DNA from: an uncultured Prevotella sp.
Lineage (GTDB): Bacteria; Bacteroidota; Bacteroidia; Bacteroidales; Bacteroidaceae
Assembly (NCBI GenBank): GCA_938028745.1
Contig: CALIZL010000039.1
Span: 14,374-78,373, forward strand
Length of the DNA stretch: 64,000 nt
Direction of reading: 5' to 3'
Shown: one piece after another, positions 53,665 through 62,688 of the stretch
Numbering within the stretch: position 1 is the first letter of the stretch
How the letters are laid out: every line of letters begins with the position of its first letter
Notes under the pieces: generated by a model
Database searches by the model: none
Seen by the model: only the letters and a program-made list of their open reading frames with translations
Told to the model about the DNA's origin: nothing
Position numbers and translations under genes: made by a program

Positions 53665-55830
53665 TTATCCTTCCAAAACCAGTTCGCACTTCATGCCCAT
53701 TTTGAGCCGCGTACCCGGTTCTATGCTCTGCTTAACCACCTTGCCGCGCCCCACAAGCCTTACTTTCACGCCTCGGCTTTCAACTAGATATACGGCATCG
53801 CGCGCACCCATGCCATGCACATTGGGCATTTGCGAACGCACAAATTGCCGTGTTCTTTTCAGCGACACGGCTTTTCCGCCCTCGATAGCGGCCTGCCCCC
53901 AAATGGCTTTCGTGTTGGCATCGCCCGCTTTCCAGTCTACAAGGGTCTTTACGCCAAGGTGCGACAGCACATAGTCGGCCGCCAGAACATTGCCCGACTT
54001 CACTTCGGGATAGAGTATCGACGAGCTGTCGCGGGCATCGCGGGCATCCAGCTTGATGTCTTTGGCCATGATGCCCTCGGCTATGTTCCTAAAAACAGGG
54101 CCGCACATCAGTCCACCCGATGCGGGGATGCCCGTTTTCTGTATGCAGACGATGCAACTGTATCGCGGAGCCTCGGCAGGGAAGTAGCCGGCAAAGCTCA
54201 ACAGATAGTCTACACTACCGCTTTTATAGCCTGCCGCACCCTTAGACATTTGCGCCGTGCCTGTTTTGCCGGCCACCTGAAAGAGGTTCGAGCCGGCTTT
54301 CTTGGCCAACCCTTGGCTCACCACCTTGCGCAACACATCTTGTATCAGTTTTACCGTTCGGGGCTTGCATATCTGTTCGTAGCCTTTCATCGGCTCTGGG
54401 GGGAAGTCCATGATGGTAACGCCGCCCTTCACCACCTTTTTAACAAAACGTGGGCGCATCAGCTTGCCGCCATTGGCTATGGCGTTATAGAAGGCCAGCA
54501 TCGAAATGGGCGGCACTTGCGTTTCGTAGCCGATGCTCATCCACGGCAGAGCCGTGTTGCTCCAATTCACCCATTGCCCGTTGGGGGCTTTCTTGGGCAT
54601 GCGAATCTTTGCCGGCGACGAACCTACGAGGGGTATTTGAAAGTCTAACCCAAGCCCAAGACGGTATATGCCGCGCACAAACCGCTCAGGATTGTTGTGA
54701 TAATATTGGTCGATTACCCGACTCACACCGATGTTGGAGCTCACTTCGAGCGAACGCGACACCGACAGAACGCCATATCCACCGCGCCGCCAGTTGTGGT
54801 CGCGCATCTCTCGGCCATACATTGGCCACGTTCCGCCACCCGTATTCACTTGATATGCGGTGTCCACCACGCCGTCGTCTATGGCCGTCATGATGCTGGC
54901 CACCTTAAACACCGAGCCTGGTTCAAGCAAATCGCTCACGGCATGGTTTTTCAATTCGCGGTATTCGCCGTCTTGGCATCGTTCCATGTTAACGATAGCC
55001 TTCACGTCGCCCGTGGCCACTTCCATCACAATCACCACGCCCACCCTTGCGCTAATCTCCTTCATCTCTTCGAGAAGCGAGCGTTCGGCCAAGTCTTGCA
55101 TGCCCACGTCGATGGTGGTAACGATGTCGGCTCCGTCAATTGGGGGCGTGTCCATGATGTCGAGGAACCTGTTGAGCACCTTGCGACGATGGATAATGCC
55201 GTTAGAACCGCGCAGGATTGAGTCGTAAGACAGTTCCAAACCAAAGCGCGCCGTATCTTTTGCGCCATACATGTCGCCCACGGTGCGCCCTGCCAACGAG
55301 CCATACGGACGTTGGCGCGCGTTAAATTCTTCGGTATGGAAACCGCTCTTGTATTTCGACATGCTGAATACGGGCAGCATGCGCACCTCGGTATAGGTGT
55401 TATAGTCCACGCGCCTGTCCCATAACAGCCAATGCCTACTTTGCTTGTTGCGCCCTTCTTCCAAGTGTCGCCTGAAACTTGCGGCCGATTTTTCGGGAAA
55501 GATGGCATGCAGGCCTTGGCAAATGGAGTCGAGTTTCACCTCCCACAGCGAGTCGTTCTTGGCCTCGTGCAGGGCATTGAAGTCCATATACAGCTTATAT
55601 TCGGGCAACGACGAGGCCATCAGTTGTTCGTCGCAGCTCAATATGTTCCCGCGCATGGGCTTAACGCTCACGCTGTCTTTCTTCTGGCGGTCGGCCACGG
55701 CCATCCAATAGTCGCGCTTAGCCATCATGATATAAAGCGTCTTGCCAATCACCGCAATGGCCACCATCGTCATCAAGATGGTGATGAAGGTGTAGCGCGG
55801 CATGATTTTCTTCGACTCGAACTTGCTCAT
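53665..55830 (-). CDS. ftsI: Division-specific transpeptidase (PBP2b/FtsI type) with PASTA domain
   Basis: A 721-residue class B penicillin-binding protein. One N-terminal membrane helix (about 14-33), a PBP dimer domain, and a transpeptidase domain with Ser306 in SVFK, SSN (SxN) and KTGTAQ are all present. A PASTA domain occupies the last 55-60 residues. The family in Bacteroidetes is annotated as penicillin-binding protein/FtsI-SpoVD. It crosslinks septal peptidoglycan. Its start overlaps the ftsL stop by 4 bp, so translation is coupled. Confidence 0.94.
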   Translation of the reverse strand: MSKFESKKIMPRYTFITILMTMVAIAVIGKTLYIMMAKRDYWMAVADRQKKDSVSVKPMRGNILSCDEQLMASSLPEYKLYMDFNALHEAKNDSLWEVKLDSICQGLHAIFPEKSAASFRRHLEEGRNKQSRHWLLWDRRVDYNTYTEVRMLPVFSMSKYKSGFHTEEFNARQRPYGSLAGRTVGDMYGAKDTARFGLELSYDSILRGSNGIIHRRKVLNRFLDIMDTPPIDGADIVTTIDVGMQDLAERSLLEEMKEISARVGVVIVMEVATGDVKAIVNMERCQDGEYRELKNHAVSDLLEPGSVFKVASIMTAIDDGVVDTAYQVNTGGGTWPMYGREMRDHNWRRGGYGVLSVSRSLEVSSNIGVSRVIDQYYHNNPERFVRGIYRLGLGLDFQIPLVGSSPAKIRMPKKAPNGQWVNWSNTALPWMSIGYETQVPPISMLAFYNAIANGGKLMRPRFVKKVVKGGVTIMDFPPEPMKGYEQICKPRTVKLIQDVLRKVVSQGLAKKAGSNLFQVAGKTGTAQMSKGAAGYKSGSVDYLLSFAGYFPAEAPRYSCIVCIQKTGIPASGGLMCGPVFRNIAEGIMAKDIKLDARDARDSSSILYPEVKSGNVLAADYVLSHLGVKTLVDWKAGDANTKAIWGQAAIEGGKAVSLKRTRQFVRSQMPNVHGMGARDAVYLVESRGVKVRLVGRGKVVKQSIEPGTRLKMGMKCELVLEG

Positions 55831-56441
55831 TCTTCGGGAACGTTTATTATATATGGTGGTTGGTCGGGCATGTGCAATGTCGTGTCGTTGCTTTCGCGCA
55901 GCAACCTCAGCACGTGGCTCTCCCTACTCTTCTCGGTTATTTGGCTATTGCTCGACAGCGACTTGTACTTGGCATCTTGCAACTCTTTCGTCAGCTGGTC
56001 TATCTCGATGAGATACTGTTGGCAGCTGTACCTGTTGGCGATATACACAAAGATGAAAGCCGTGATAAGCAGCAACAACCATATCTGCTTGCGTATGGTT
56101 GAGGTGTTGAGGATGTCGCCACCAATGATTTTCATGAAGGTGAGGTTCGATGTCAATGGCGCATCGCTCTCGGTGGCTTGTTCCATAATGGCCTCTTTCA
56201 GCGTGGGCAGCTCGTCGGTTGCGGTGTCTTTTGTTTCGGCCTCATCCTCGTTTGTGCGCTCGCGCCCGCCCGTTTTGTCTTCGTTTGGGCGTTTCTCGCC
56301 TTTCGCGACCGCTTTCTTTGCGGCCTCGCTCTCTCGCTTGGCTATGTTCTTCAATGTCTCCACGGGGTCTGGTCCCTCGTTCGGCTGCTCCACAGTAAAC
56401 CGAAGGTCAGGTTCGCCCGCGTTCATGTCTTTATCTTTCAT
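55827..56441 (-). CDS. ftsL: FtsL-like division protein
   Basis: A 204-residue bitopic protein: a long charged cytoplasmic part (1-115), one hydrophobic helix (about 119-136), then a coiled-coil (140-180). This matches the FtsL-like protein annotated between rsmH and the PBP in Bacteroidetes. FtsL is poorly conserved, so topology and location carry the call. The cytoplasmic part is much longer than in E. coli. The gene overlaps both neighbours by 4 bp (ATGA). Confidence 0.82.
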   Translation of the reverse strand: MKDKDMNAGEPDLRFTVEQPNEGPDPVETLKNIAKRESEAAKKAVAKGEKRPNEDKTGGRERTNEDEAETKDTATDELPTLKEAIMEQATESDAPLTSNLTFMKIIGGDILNTSTIRKQIWLLLLITAFIFVYIANRYSCQQYLIEIDQLTKELQDAKYKSLSSNSQITEKSRESHVLRLLRESNDTTLHMPDQPPYIINVPEE

Positions 56442-57397
56442 CTCTTTTCTGCAATTCTAAGTTTTGCACTTCGGCTCCGCGGGTTGCGCAGTTGTTCGTC
56501 GTCTGTGGGCACAATCACCTTATTGTTCACCAACGCGAATGGCGTTTGCGCCCGCCCGAAGAAGTCTTGAGATAGTTTTCCTTCCACATTTCCCGTCTTC
56601 ATAAAGTTTTTCACCATGCGGTCTTCCAGGCTGTGGTAGGTTATTACGCTCAGTCGCCCACCTTTTCCTAGCCATTGTGCTGCGGCTTGCAGCATCTCTT
56701 TAAGGGCGTTCATCTCGTTGTTCACCTCGATGCGCAGGGCTTGAAAAAGCTTGGCCATCTCCTTTTTTTCGCGTTCGCGCTTAAAGAAAGGCTCCACAAT
56801 GGCCGCAAACTGCTGTGTGGTTTGCACGGCGGCTTTGGCTCGCGCCTTTACAATGGCCGAGGCTATGCGGCGCGATTGGCGTATCTCGCCATAAAGAAAA
56901 AACACATCGGCCAACCTCTCTTCGTCGTAGGTGTTCAGCACCTGCGCGGCGGTTAGGGTGGCGTTCTTGTTCATGCGCATGTCGAGCGGGGCGTCGAAAC
57001 GGAAAGAGAACCCCCGTTCTTGGTCGTCGAAATGGTGCGACGACACGCCCAAGTCGGCCAATATGCCGTCAACATGGTCTACGCCGTAGTAGCGCATCCA
57101 GTTGTCTAGGTATCTAAAATTGCTCCGCACAAAGGTAAACCGCTCGTCGTTGGCCAGTGGTTGCCGCCCGTCGGGAGATTTGCGGCGCGTGTTTTCTTCG
57201 GCATCCGCATCTTGGTCGAAACTGAAAAGGCGCGCCGTACTGTCCATTTTCGATAGTATATGGCGCGTATGTCCGCCGCCGCCAAAGGTTACGTCTACAT
57301 AAACGCCGCCTTCAACGATGTTCAATGCGCCTACGCTCTCGTCAAGGAGCACCGGCACATGATACCCTTGGGCTGTAATGATGTTGTCGTTGTTCAT
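56438..57397 (-). CDS. rsmH: 16S rRNA C1402 N4-methyltransferase
   Basis: A 319-residue MraW/RsmH protein with the SAM motif VDVTFGGGGHTRHIL near residue 34 and LADLGVSSHHFD near 115. It methylates C1402 of 16S rRNA. It overlaps mraZ and ftsL by 4 bp each, so the first four dcw genes are tightly coupled. Confidence 0.96.
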   Translation of the reverse strand: MNNDNIITAQGYHVPVLLDESVGALNIVEGGVYVDVTFGGGGHTRHILSKMDSTARLFSFDQDADAEENTRRKSPDGRQPLANDERFTFVRSNFRYLDNWMRYYGVDHVDGILADLGVSSHHFDDQERGFSFRFDAPLDMRMNKNATLTAAQVLNTYDEERLADVFFLYGEIRQSRRIASAIVKARAKAAVQTTQQFAAIVEPFFKREREKKEMAKLFQALRIEVNNEMNALKEMLQAAAQWLGKGGRLSVITYHSLEDRMVKNFMKTGNVEGKLSQDFFGRAQTPFALVNNKVIVPTDDEQLRNPRSRSAKLRIAEKR

Positions 57398-57855
57398 TGG
57401 TTTTCTCCTTCCGGCAATGCCATAATGGCCTCAACAGCTGGCCCGAAGTCGTGGGCAGCCACAAAAGGCTGTTGCGTATTGGCCTCGCTCCAAATCTCAA
57501 TGGTGTCGCCCATGCCCAAGAAACGGATGCTTTGGCTTATCTGAGCCATTGCCATATAACGTCTCGGGATGAGGAAACGCCCGTTTCCATCGAGCGTAAC
57601 GAGTTCCACATCAGACACGAATTGCCTGAAAAGCTGTTGGTGGGCGGCATTCCAACGCGACAGTCGGTTGCGTAGCGCGTCCATCTGTTCGTTCCAAACG
57701 CTTTCTGGGTAAAGCACCAAACAAGGCTGGTGCAGGTCTTTGCAAAGCACAAGACTTTCTTCGCCCGATGCTTGCAGCACCTTGCGGAAAGCGACGGGCA
57801 AGAACACCCTTCCCTTCGCATCTGTCTTTGCTTCTGTGTTACCCAAGAACCGCAT
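57394..57855 (-). CDS. mraZ: Transcriptional regulator MraZ
   Basis: A 153-residue protein with two SpoVT/AbrB-like MraZ repeats: AKTDAKGRVFLPVAFRK at residues 9-25 and VTLDGNGRFLIPRRYM at about 84-99. MraZ binds repeats upstream of its own operon and represses it in other bacteria. It is the first gene of the dcw cluster. The -7 box at 57883-57890 (minus strand) lies just upstream. I do not see an obvious array of GGGA/GTGG-type MraZ boxes at the expected distance. Confidence 0.96.
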   Translation of the reverse strand: MRFLGNTEAKTDAKGRVFLPVAFRKVLQASGEESLVLCKDLHQPCLVLYPESVWNEQMDALRNRLSRWNAAHQQLFRQFVSDVELVTLDGNGRFLIPRRYMAMAQISQSIRFLGMGDTIEIWSEANTQQPFVAAHDFGPAVEAIMALPEGENQ

Positions 57856-57882
57856 TCTTTTCTATTAGATGGAAACTACCGC

Positions 57883-57890
57883 CAAAGTTA
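57883..57890 (-). promoter_or_regulatory. -7 box (TAACTTTG) of the dcw cluster
   Basis: Minus-strand TAACTTTG lies 27 bp upstream of the mraZ start. It is the best candidate for the main dcw promoter. The -33 element is not clear. A C/T-rich stretch (minus: GGGGAAGATGGGG) is at the expected place, where MraZ itself could bind. Confidence 0.6.
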
Positions 57891-58416
57891 ATCATTTTTC
57901 CCCATCTTCCCCCACTTTTCTCCACAAAATGTGCTAATTGAGAAAGAAGAATTATGTTAAAAGAGAATTTTCAAGGCGTTACTGTCTTCGACATTTGGGC
58001 CTGAAAGGCTAGCATTTATAGGGACATACAAGGTTAAGGCAGCTACAACGCCCCGCATTTTTAGGGCTTTTAGGTGGGCAAGATTATCCAACAGCTTTGG
58101 AACACTTAGCTACATTAAAGGCTTGAAGTGCTTAAAGAGCCAAGAACGACTGAGAAACCAAGCACATCAAACCTGCCTAAACGACCCCCAAAAGCGAGAA
58201 TATAACCGAGCCACAGCGAGGAATGTTGGCATATTCGTTGACAAGTTTTCAGAGAATTGCTTGTATATCTCAATGTTTTTGACGAATTTTGTGTAAAGGT
58301 TGTGCATATCTTGGTTTGAACTTAACGACCTAAACACTACCAAGTTGCTAAAAACCAGCGACATGTAAAGCCTCTTAATCGCGTTAATCAATTTAATTCC
58401 ACCAACAAATTTAGAT
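57891..58416. other. Intergenic region between the divergent dcw cluster and lipoprotein gene
   Basis: This 526-bp AT-rich region holds the upstream side of the dcw promoter and the lipoprotein promoter area. A 74-codon minus-strand frame (58167-58391) has no RBS or recognisable motif. No repeat module of the window is present here. Confidence 0.4.
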
Positions 58417-59007
58417 ATGAGATGTGTTATTATTTTATCTTTCTTGACCCTATGCGCATGTAAAGCTACTTCAAAGAAAGCATTTGTCCCTGAGCAAAGG
58501 CCAACTCATTCAAAACAAGCGGCAAAGCCTTCTTGTGTAGAAGAACGTATTAACCGGCAATTCATATCATTAACCAATAAGTGCCACCTGGTGAAGAGCA
58601 AAGAAACCTTGCCATACGATAAACGTATTGATATAAAGACCGTGAAATACAATCTGATAGAAAGTAAGTTGTTGAAAGGTGCTTCAGCGTTTATTTGTGA
58701 TGGAGGAAACAAACTAAGATACCTACCTTTACCCAATAAAGGAGACGTGTCTTTGATCTTAGTACCAATGGACTGCGGGGATTTTGACTACCGATTTTAC
58801 TTGCTAACAATAAAGAATAACACCATTATATCAGACCGCTATGTTGAAGGCATTTGGTATGAACCAGGTGGCCCTGACTTGGAGGAGGTTACATCCTTCA
58901 AAATTGATAAGAACTTTTCTGTTAAGGTTAAGACTACATCAGCGGGGTCTCCGCAGAAGGTTAGGAATTATATAATTAGGGATGACGGTAAAATTGTCGA
59001 AAAGTAG
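58417..59007 (+). CDS. Lipoprotein of unknown function
   Basis: A 196-residue protein with a signal ending in the lipobox LTLCAC, so it is probably lipidated at about Cys15. The body shows no family I recognise. It is AT-rich compared with the dcw genes and stands alone beside other accessory DNA, consistent with recent acquisition. A 21-bp stretch of its 3' end reappears at 62427-62447. A hairpin (59028-59071) follows the stop. Confidence 0.7.
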   Translation: MRCVIILSFLTLCACKATSKKAFVPEQRPTHSKQAAKPSCVEERINRQFISLTNKCHLVKSKETLPYDKRIDIKTVKYNLIESKLLKGASAFICDGGNKLRYLPLPNKGDVSLILVPMDCGDFDYRFYLLTIKNNTIISDRYVEGIWYEPGGPDLEEVTSFKIDKNFSVKVKTTSAGSPQKVRNYIIRDDGKIVEK

Positions 59008-59027
59008 AAACTTAGCATAATAAACTC

Positions 59028-59071
59028 GTTGGCGGAATTAATTAAGTACACGCTAAACTAGTTCCGCCAAC
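59028..59071 (+). terminator. Hairpin after the lipoprotein gene
   Basis: GTTGGCGGAA (59028-59037) pairs exactly with TTCCGCCAAC (59062-59071) around a 24-base loop, 21 bp past the stop. Confidence 0.5.
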
Positions 59072-59075
59072 AGAT

Positions 59076-59163
59076 AAAGTCAAGACAACTTCTATGTAAA
59101 TTTGCACTATTACGAGCATCTCGTTGTCTGAACACGATTTTTGAATCATGTTCAGACAACGAG
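59076..59163. repeat. Terminal-repeat-like AAAGTCAAGACAACTTC plus a 15-bp hairpin
   Basis: The first 17 bp match, in reverse complement, the ends at 62407-62423 and 11456-11472. A 15-bp perfect stem (59120-59134 with 59149-59163) with a 14-base loop follows. The rest, 59164-59266, holds a 35-codon plus-strand open tail (ending TGA at about 59278-59280) that may be a gene remnant. Confidence 0.4.
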
Positions 59164-59266
59164 AAAATCCTCAACGGACAGTGTGGATGGTGCAGCAAAC
59201 GCGACAGGTCCTTGGCCGAGAAAGGATGGGATGTGGTGAAAAGGTTATTTCCGAAAGTTCAGCCCT

Positions 59267-61576
59267 TTACAACCGCCTGATTTCTTGGTCAGCATCGCTG
59301 TGACTGTGGGATTTGTAGTCCTTGCTGTTCAGCTTGTATCGCAGGGTTACAGAGACTGCTCTGAAGTCGTATCGGTTTAGCAGATGCATCACCATCCGGT
59401 CGTTGTAGATTTCATTGCCGTCCTTTTTGCTGTTGAAGATATCGTTGACTTTGAGCTGCACGCTCAGGCGGTCGTGGTACAGTGTCTTGACGGCGTTGAA
59501 GTTGACCGACCACATGTTGCGACTGAGATGCACATTGCGGTAGTCGCCCGGACTCTGATAGTCGGCAGAGAGGAAGAGTGACAGCGTGCGGCCTATTTGG
59601 AAGTTGTTGGACAGTTTGAGAATCCAAATGGGACTGCTCAAGTTGTACTGCCCTGTACCTGTTGTCAAGTGAAGGAACTGCTTGTTCATCACCGTTGTAA
59701 GTTGGGGCGTCCACGCTCCGAATCCCTTTGAGACCACCACAGCCAACCGCATCTCCTTTACCGACGGCAGGTTGCGGTAAGACATTATCGACACTGCACG
59801 ATGTTCAGCAGCCTGCGTGCCCCAGTTGATGATGGCGTTGCGTGTGTCAGAATAGCCAAACTGGAACTGAACTATCCGCCACACGCCTTGCAGCGTCAAT
59901 TCATGTACGTACTCTGGTCGCAGTAGCGGGTTACCCATCTGCCAAGTGTAGCGGCTACCGTAGAGCACGTTCTTGCTTAATTGGCGATATGTGGGACGGT
60001 TGACTTCTGTGGAGTAAAGCAATTGAGCCTGTAATTGTCCGATGCGGATGCCCCACGAGAGGTTAGGATAGACCTTGGTGACAGACTGGCTTACATCGGC
60101 CTCGCCATTGCCGGGATGGAAAGTGAACTGTGAATGCTCTGCGCGAATACCGAGACCGAAGAGTCCCACACTGGTCAGCACGGAGTAGTCGGCAAAAGCC
60201 GCGCGCTGCGTTTCCCTCAACAAGCTCTGCGATGTGGGCATCTCGCCAAGGGTGCTGGTGTAGTCGTCGTTGCGCCGAGTACGGACATACTCCGCGCCCA
60301 CTGTTGCATCACCACGCCACAGCTTGTGTCCGACTGAGACACGCAGCGACAGCAGTCTGTTGTTGATATGGCTGACAGCCGAGAACGCACGACTACGGCC
60401 GGTTTGGCTTATCTCGTCATAAGCATTGTCTGTTTCGGTCGTGCTGTGGAGGTAGTCGAGGTCGGTATTGATTTTGAATTTACCGACGGCTCCAGAATAA
60501 TAGACATTGAATAGGTGGCTCGGGTTGCTGTGACCACGCTCCTGCCCATCAGTGCGCAGTAGGTCGTACGGCTGTCCGTCTGCAGAGATACGGTTGGTAG
60601 AACTCAAATCCATGCGGTTACGCGTGTCGAGGGTCAACAGGTATCGCCCTCCAACATACGACTGCTCGGCAATTTGGTAGTCAAAGCCCGCCGTGTTCTC
60701 CACACGGTTGTGCTTACGATGTTCCTGCTCATTGCTGACTTCGTTCCATAGTGTATCGACATGGACTGTTTGGGTGAGGTCTTTCCATTTCAGGTAGTTG
60801 TCCAACCGGTATTCAAAGTTGTCGTACACTGTCCACCGCCGCGCGCTGTAGCGCAAGTTCACCTGCTCTATCGCGCTAGTGTTGCGGTTTTGGTACCATG
60901 TCGAGCGGGCATTAACGCTCAGCCCTTGATCAACATTGGTATAAGTTGTCACCCGAACCACAGCCTTGATAGAGGCATCGTATTCAGGACCAGGATTTGT
61001 AACCACCTCCAAACTCTTGATGGCGTCAGACGAGATATGGTCGAGTTCCGATAAATTGTATATTCGGTGGCCGTCAACAAAGAACACGGCCTGTCCTCTG
61101 CCCATTACATCGTATCCGTTTTCCGTCTTTCTCATGAGTGGCATCGCAGCCAACACATCCTCGATGTTTCCAGCGTGCGCGAGAACCGTGCCGCGGATGT
61201 CATAGCGAAAGCCGTCACGGGTCAGCTGCGACACAGGGCGCGAGCCCTTAACCTTCACCTCATCCAACTGATGCTGTACCTCATGGAGCATGATGGTCAC
61301 CGAGTCGCCACCGCCAGGCCTGACGATGGAAGTCTCATATCCCAGACACGACACAGCAATCATCCAGTCGCCCTGTGGTCGCTCCATGACGAAACGGCCT
61401 TGCGCATCGCTCACCTCGCCACAGATGTAAGTGGAATCGGGACTGCTGAGCATCACAACAGTCGCTCCAACTATAGCCTTGTGTGACGGGTCATACACAT
61501 GCCCTGTCACCTTCTCTTGCGCCACGATGGCCATCGACCATGAAGCAGCCAAAATAATAGTTAGTATTTTCACCAT
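59267..61576 (-). CDS. Outer membrane beta-barrel family protein (TonB-dependent-receptor-like)
   Basis: A 769-residue protein. A signal peptide (to about residue 19) is followed by a carboxypeptidase-regulatory-like domain (about 20-100) with VTGHVYDPSHKAIVGATV, then a plug-like region including GRGQAVFFVDGHRIYNLSEL. A large C-terminal beta-barrel (OMP_b-brl_3 type) ends at an aromatic-poor terminus. Such proteins are common in Bacteroidetes, often paired with two-component or RagB-type genes, but none is adjacent. The ligand is unknown. Confidence 0.85.
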   Translation of the reverse strand: MVKILTIILAASWSMAIVAQEKVTGHVYDPSHKAIVGATVVMLSSPDSTYICGEVSDAQGRFVMERPQGDWMIAVSCLGYETSIVRPGGGDSVTIMLHEVQHQLDEVKVKGSRPVSQLTRDGFRYDIRGTVLAHAGNIEDVLAAMPLMRKTENGYDVMGRGQAVFFVDGHRIYNLSELDHISSDAIKSLEVVTNPGPEYDASIKAVVRVTTYTNVDQGLSVNARSTWYQNRNTSAIEQVNLRYSARRWTVYDNFEYRLDNYLKWKDLTQTVHVDTLWNEVSNEQEHRKHNRVENTAGFDYQIAEQSYVGGRYLLTLDTRNRMDLSSTNRISADGQPYDLLRTDGQERGHSNPSHLFNVYYSGAVGKFKINTDLDYLHSTTETDNAYDEISQTGRSRAFSAVSHINNRLLSLRVSVGHKLWRGDATVGAEYVRTRRNDDYTSTLGEMPTSQSLLRETQRAAFADYSVLTSVGLFGLGIRAEHSQFTFHPGNGEADVSQSVTKVYPNLSWGIRIGQLQAQLLYSTEVNRPTYRQLSKNVLYGSRYTWQMGNPLLRPEYVHELTLQGVWRIVQFQFGYSDTRNAIINWGTQAAEHRAVSIMSYRNLPSVKEMRLAVVVSKGFGAWTPQLTTVMNKQFLHLTTGTGQYNLSSPIWILKLSNNFQIGRTLSLFLSADYQSPGDYRNVHLSRNMWSVNFNAVKTLYHDRLSVQLKVNDIFNSKKDGNEIYNDRMVMHLLNRYDFRAVSVTLRYKLNSKDYKSHSHSDADQEIRRL

Positions 61577-61605
61577 CTGATTAAACTAATTAATTACACG
61601 TAGAG

Positions 61606-61803
61606 TCAACCAGCAAGTGCAAAATTATAATATTCTTTTGTAGAACTCGCATTTTGGAGTTTGAAAATCGAGGTCATCTTGACGTTTTCCTCATTGGGAT
61701 ACCACAATAAACCCAACATCAGCTTGTAAAGAATGTACAGAACAACCTCCAACAGGTTCTTTTCGAGACACGGCAACTTTTTACCACTGAAAATAGGTGC
61801 AGG
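61606..61803 (-). pseudogene. Possible minus-strand gene remnant upstream of the barrel gene
   Basis: An open frame of about 66 codons on the minus strand ends at 61606, with no start codon near its left limit; it begins after a TGA at about 61804. Its translation is non-repetitive with hydrophobic patches and reads like coding sequence (LEVVLYILYKLML). I recognise no family. The rest of the 378-bp gap 61577-61954 is AT-rich. Confidence 0.3.
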
Positions 61804-61819
61804 GTTTCAAATTTTATTG

Positions 61820-61827
61820 TAATTTTG
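61820..61827 (+). promoter_or_regulatory. -7 box (TAATTTTG) candidate for the SMI1/KNR4-like gene
   Basis: TAATTTTG fits TAnnTTTG but lies about 127 bp before the start at 61955 and has no -33 partner. Confidence 0.3.
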
Positions 61828-61954
61828 TCCAAAGCTTCGTACATACGAGGAGCGTTCATCTTAGTTCTTTTGCACATCACAACGATAATAAACTCCACTC
61901 AATATTATAGAAATCTTAAAAGTTAAAGCGACTTCAAATAAAAAGCTCATTAGC

Positions 61955-62392
61955 ATGTTAAGTAAAGCCATAATAAATTATCTAAAACGAAATAATTTCT
62001 ATCTAGACAAGGAGGAGAAAGACTACACAAAGGCTCTATTGGATTTGGGGATTGATCTTGAATCGGATTTGGCCTATTTCTGTTTGCATACAACGGAAAT
62101 GAGCTTTAAAGGAAGAGCTGGCAGTATTGATAATGTTTGTTGGTATTTAATATACTCGACATATGCTCGAAGAATAGAATCTCTGCAATCCTACTTAGGA
62201 TTGCCAAAAGAATACATTCCATTAGATAGCTTTGAAACAGAGGGTGGCTTTTTTTATAATCGACAAACAGGAGAAGTCTGGGAACTTGAACTCGGACAAA
62301 AATTGATTGATTTTCAAAATGGAAAACTTCAACCACAGTGGGAAAGCTTTAATTCTTTCTTGGAATGGTTTTTTGAATTGGATAAGTGCTAA
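61955..62392 (+). CDS. SMI1/KNR4-like (SUKH) protein
   Basis: A 145-residue AT-rich gene. The central YIPLDSFETEGGFFYNRQTGEVWEL and terminal SFNSFLEWFFEL are like SUKH-superfamily immunity proteins, which neutralise polymorphic toxins. The similarity is judged by eye and moderate. No toxin gene is in the window, so it would be an orphan. A MITE-like element and a fragment of the lipoprotein gene's tail follow. Confidence 0.55.
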   Translation: MLSKAIINYLKRNNFYLDKEEKDYTKALLDLGIDLESDLAYFCLHTTEMSFKGRAGSIDNVCWYLIYSTYARRIESLQSYLGLPKEYIPLDSFETEGGFFYNRQTGEVWELELGQKLIDFQNGKLQPQWESFNSFLEWFFELDKC

Positions 62393-62406
62393 ACATCAAC
62401 CCTAAT

Positions 62407-62500
62407 GAAGTGGTCTTGACTTTAAATATAATTAGGGATGACGGTAATATTACCTTAGGGTAAAAGCTTAGAAGAATGAACTGGTTGTCGGTCTCAATAT
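62407..62500. repeat. Fragment repeating the tail of the 58417 lipoprotein gene
   Basis: GAAGTGGTCTTGACTTT (62407-62423) resembles mobile-element ends. It is followed by 21 bp (62427-62447) identical to 58971-58991 in the lipoprotein gene, and then diverged matches to the sequence after that gene's stop. Confidence 0.5.
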
Positions 62501-62503
62501 AGT

Positions 62504-62688
62504 GAAGTCATCTAGACTTTTAAAATCTCTACAAATTGAGAGGAGTCTATTATCTTTGTACTGTAAAAACCAAGATAAACACTCCTCTCATGTACGGTAA
62601 CTATTCAACGTTCATTATCGTTGAATAGTTACATTTATACTGATTTTTCTGAAAAAGATAAGAAAGAGGGAAAAGTCTAGATGACTTC
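62504..62688. mobile_element. MITE-like element with 18-bp terminal inverted repeats
   Basis: GAAGTCATCTAGACTTTT at 62504-62521 and its exact complement at 62671-62688 enclose a 185-bp unit, flanked by a 3-bp AGT duplication. Inside are a -7 box (TATCTTTG, 62551-62558) and an inverted repeat (62537-62546 with 62581-62590) ending at an ATG at 62590. A 12-codon frame follows, then a 14-bp hairpin (62597-62632). This looks like the two ends of an insertion sequence with its transposase deleted. The next 240 bp (62689-62929) show nothing. Confidence 0.65.

Noticed and set aside
55432..56460. 342-codon plus-strand frame opposite ftsI and ftsL
   Set aside because: Antisense shadow of two genes with clear motifs and conserved order.
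58167..58391. 74-codon minus-strand gene between the dcw cluster and the lipoprotein gene
   Set aside because: No RBS, no motif, and it leaves only 25 bp to the divergent lipoprotein start; probably chance in AT-rich DNA.
62590..62625. A functional 12-codon leader peptide gene
   Set aside because: It lies inside the MITE-like element where a transposase start would be; more likely the stub of a deleted transposase.
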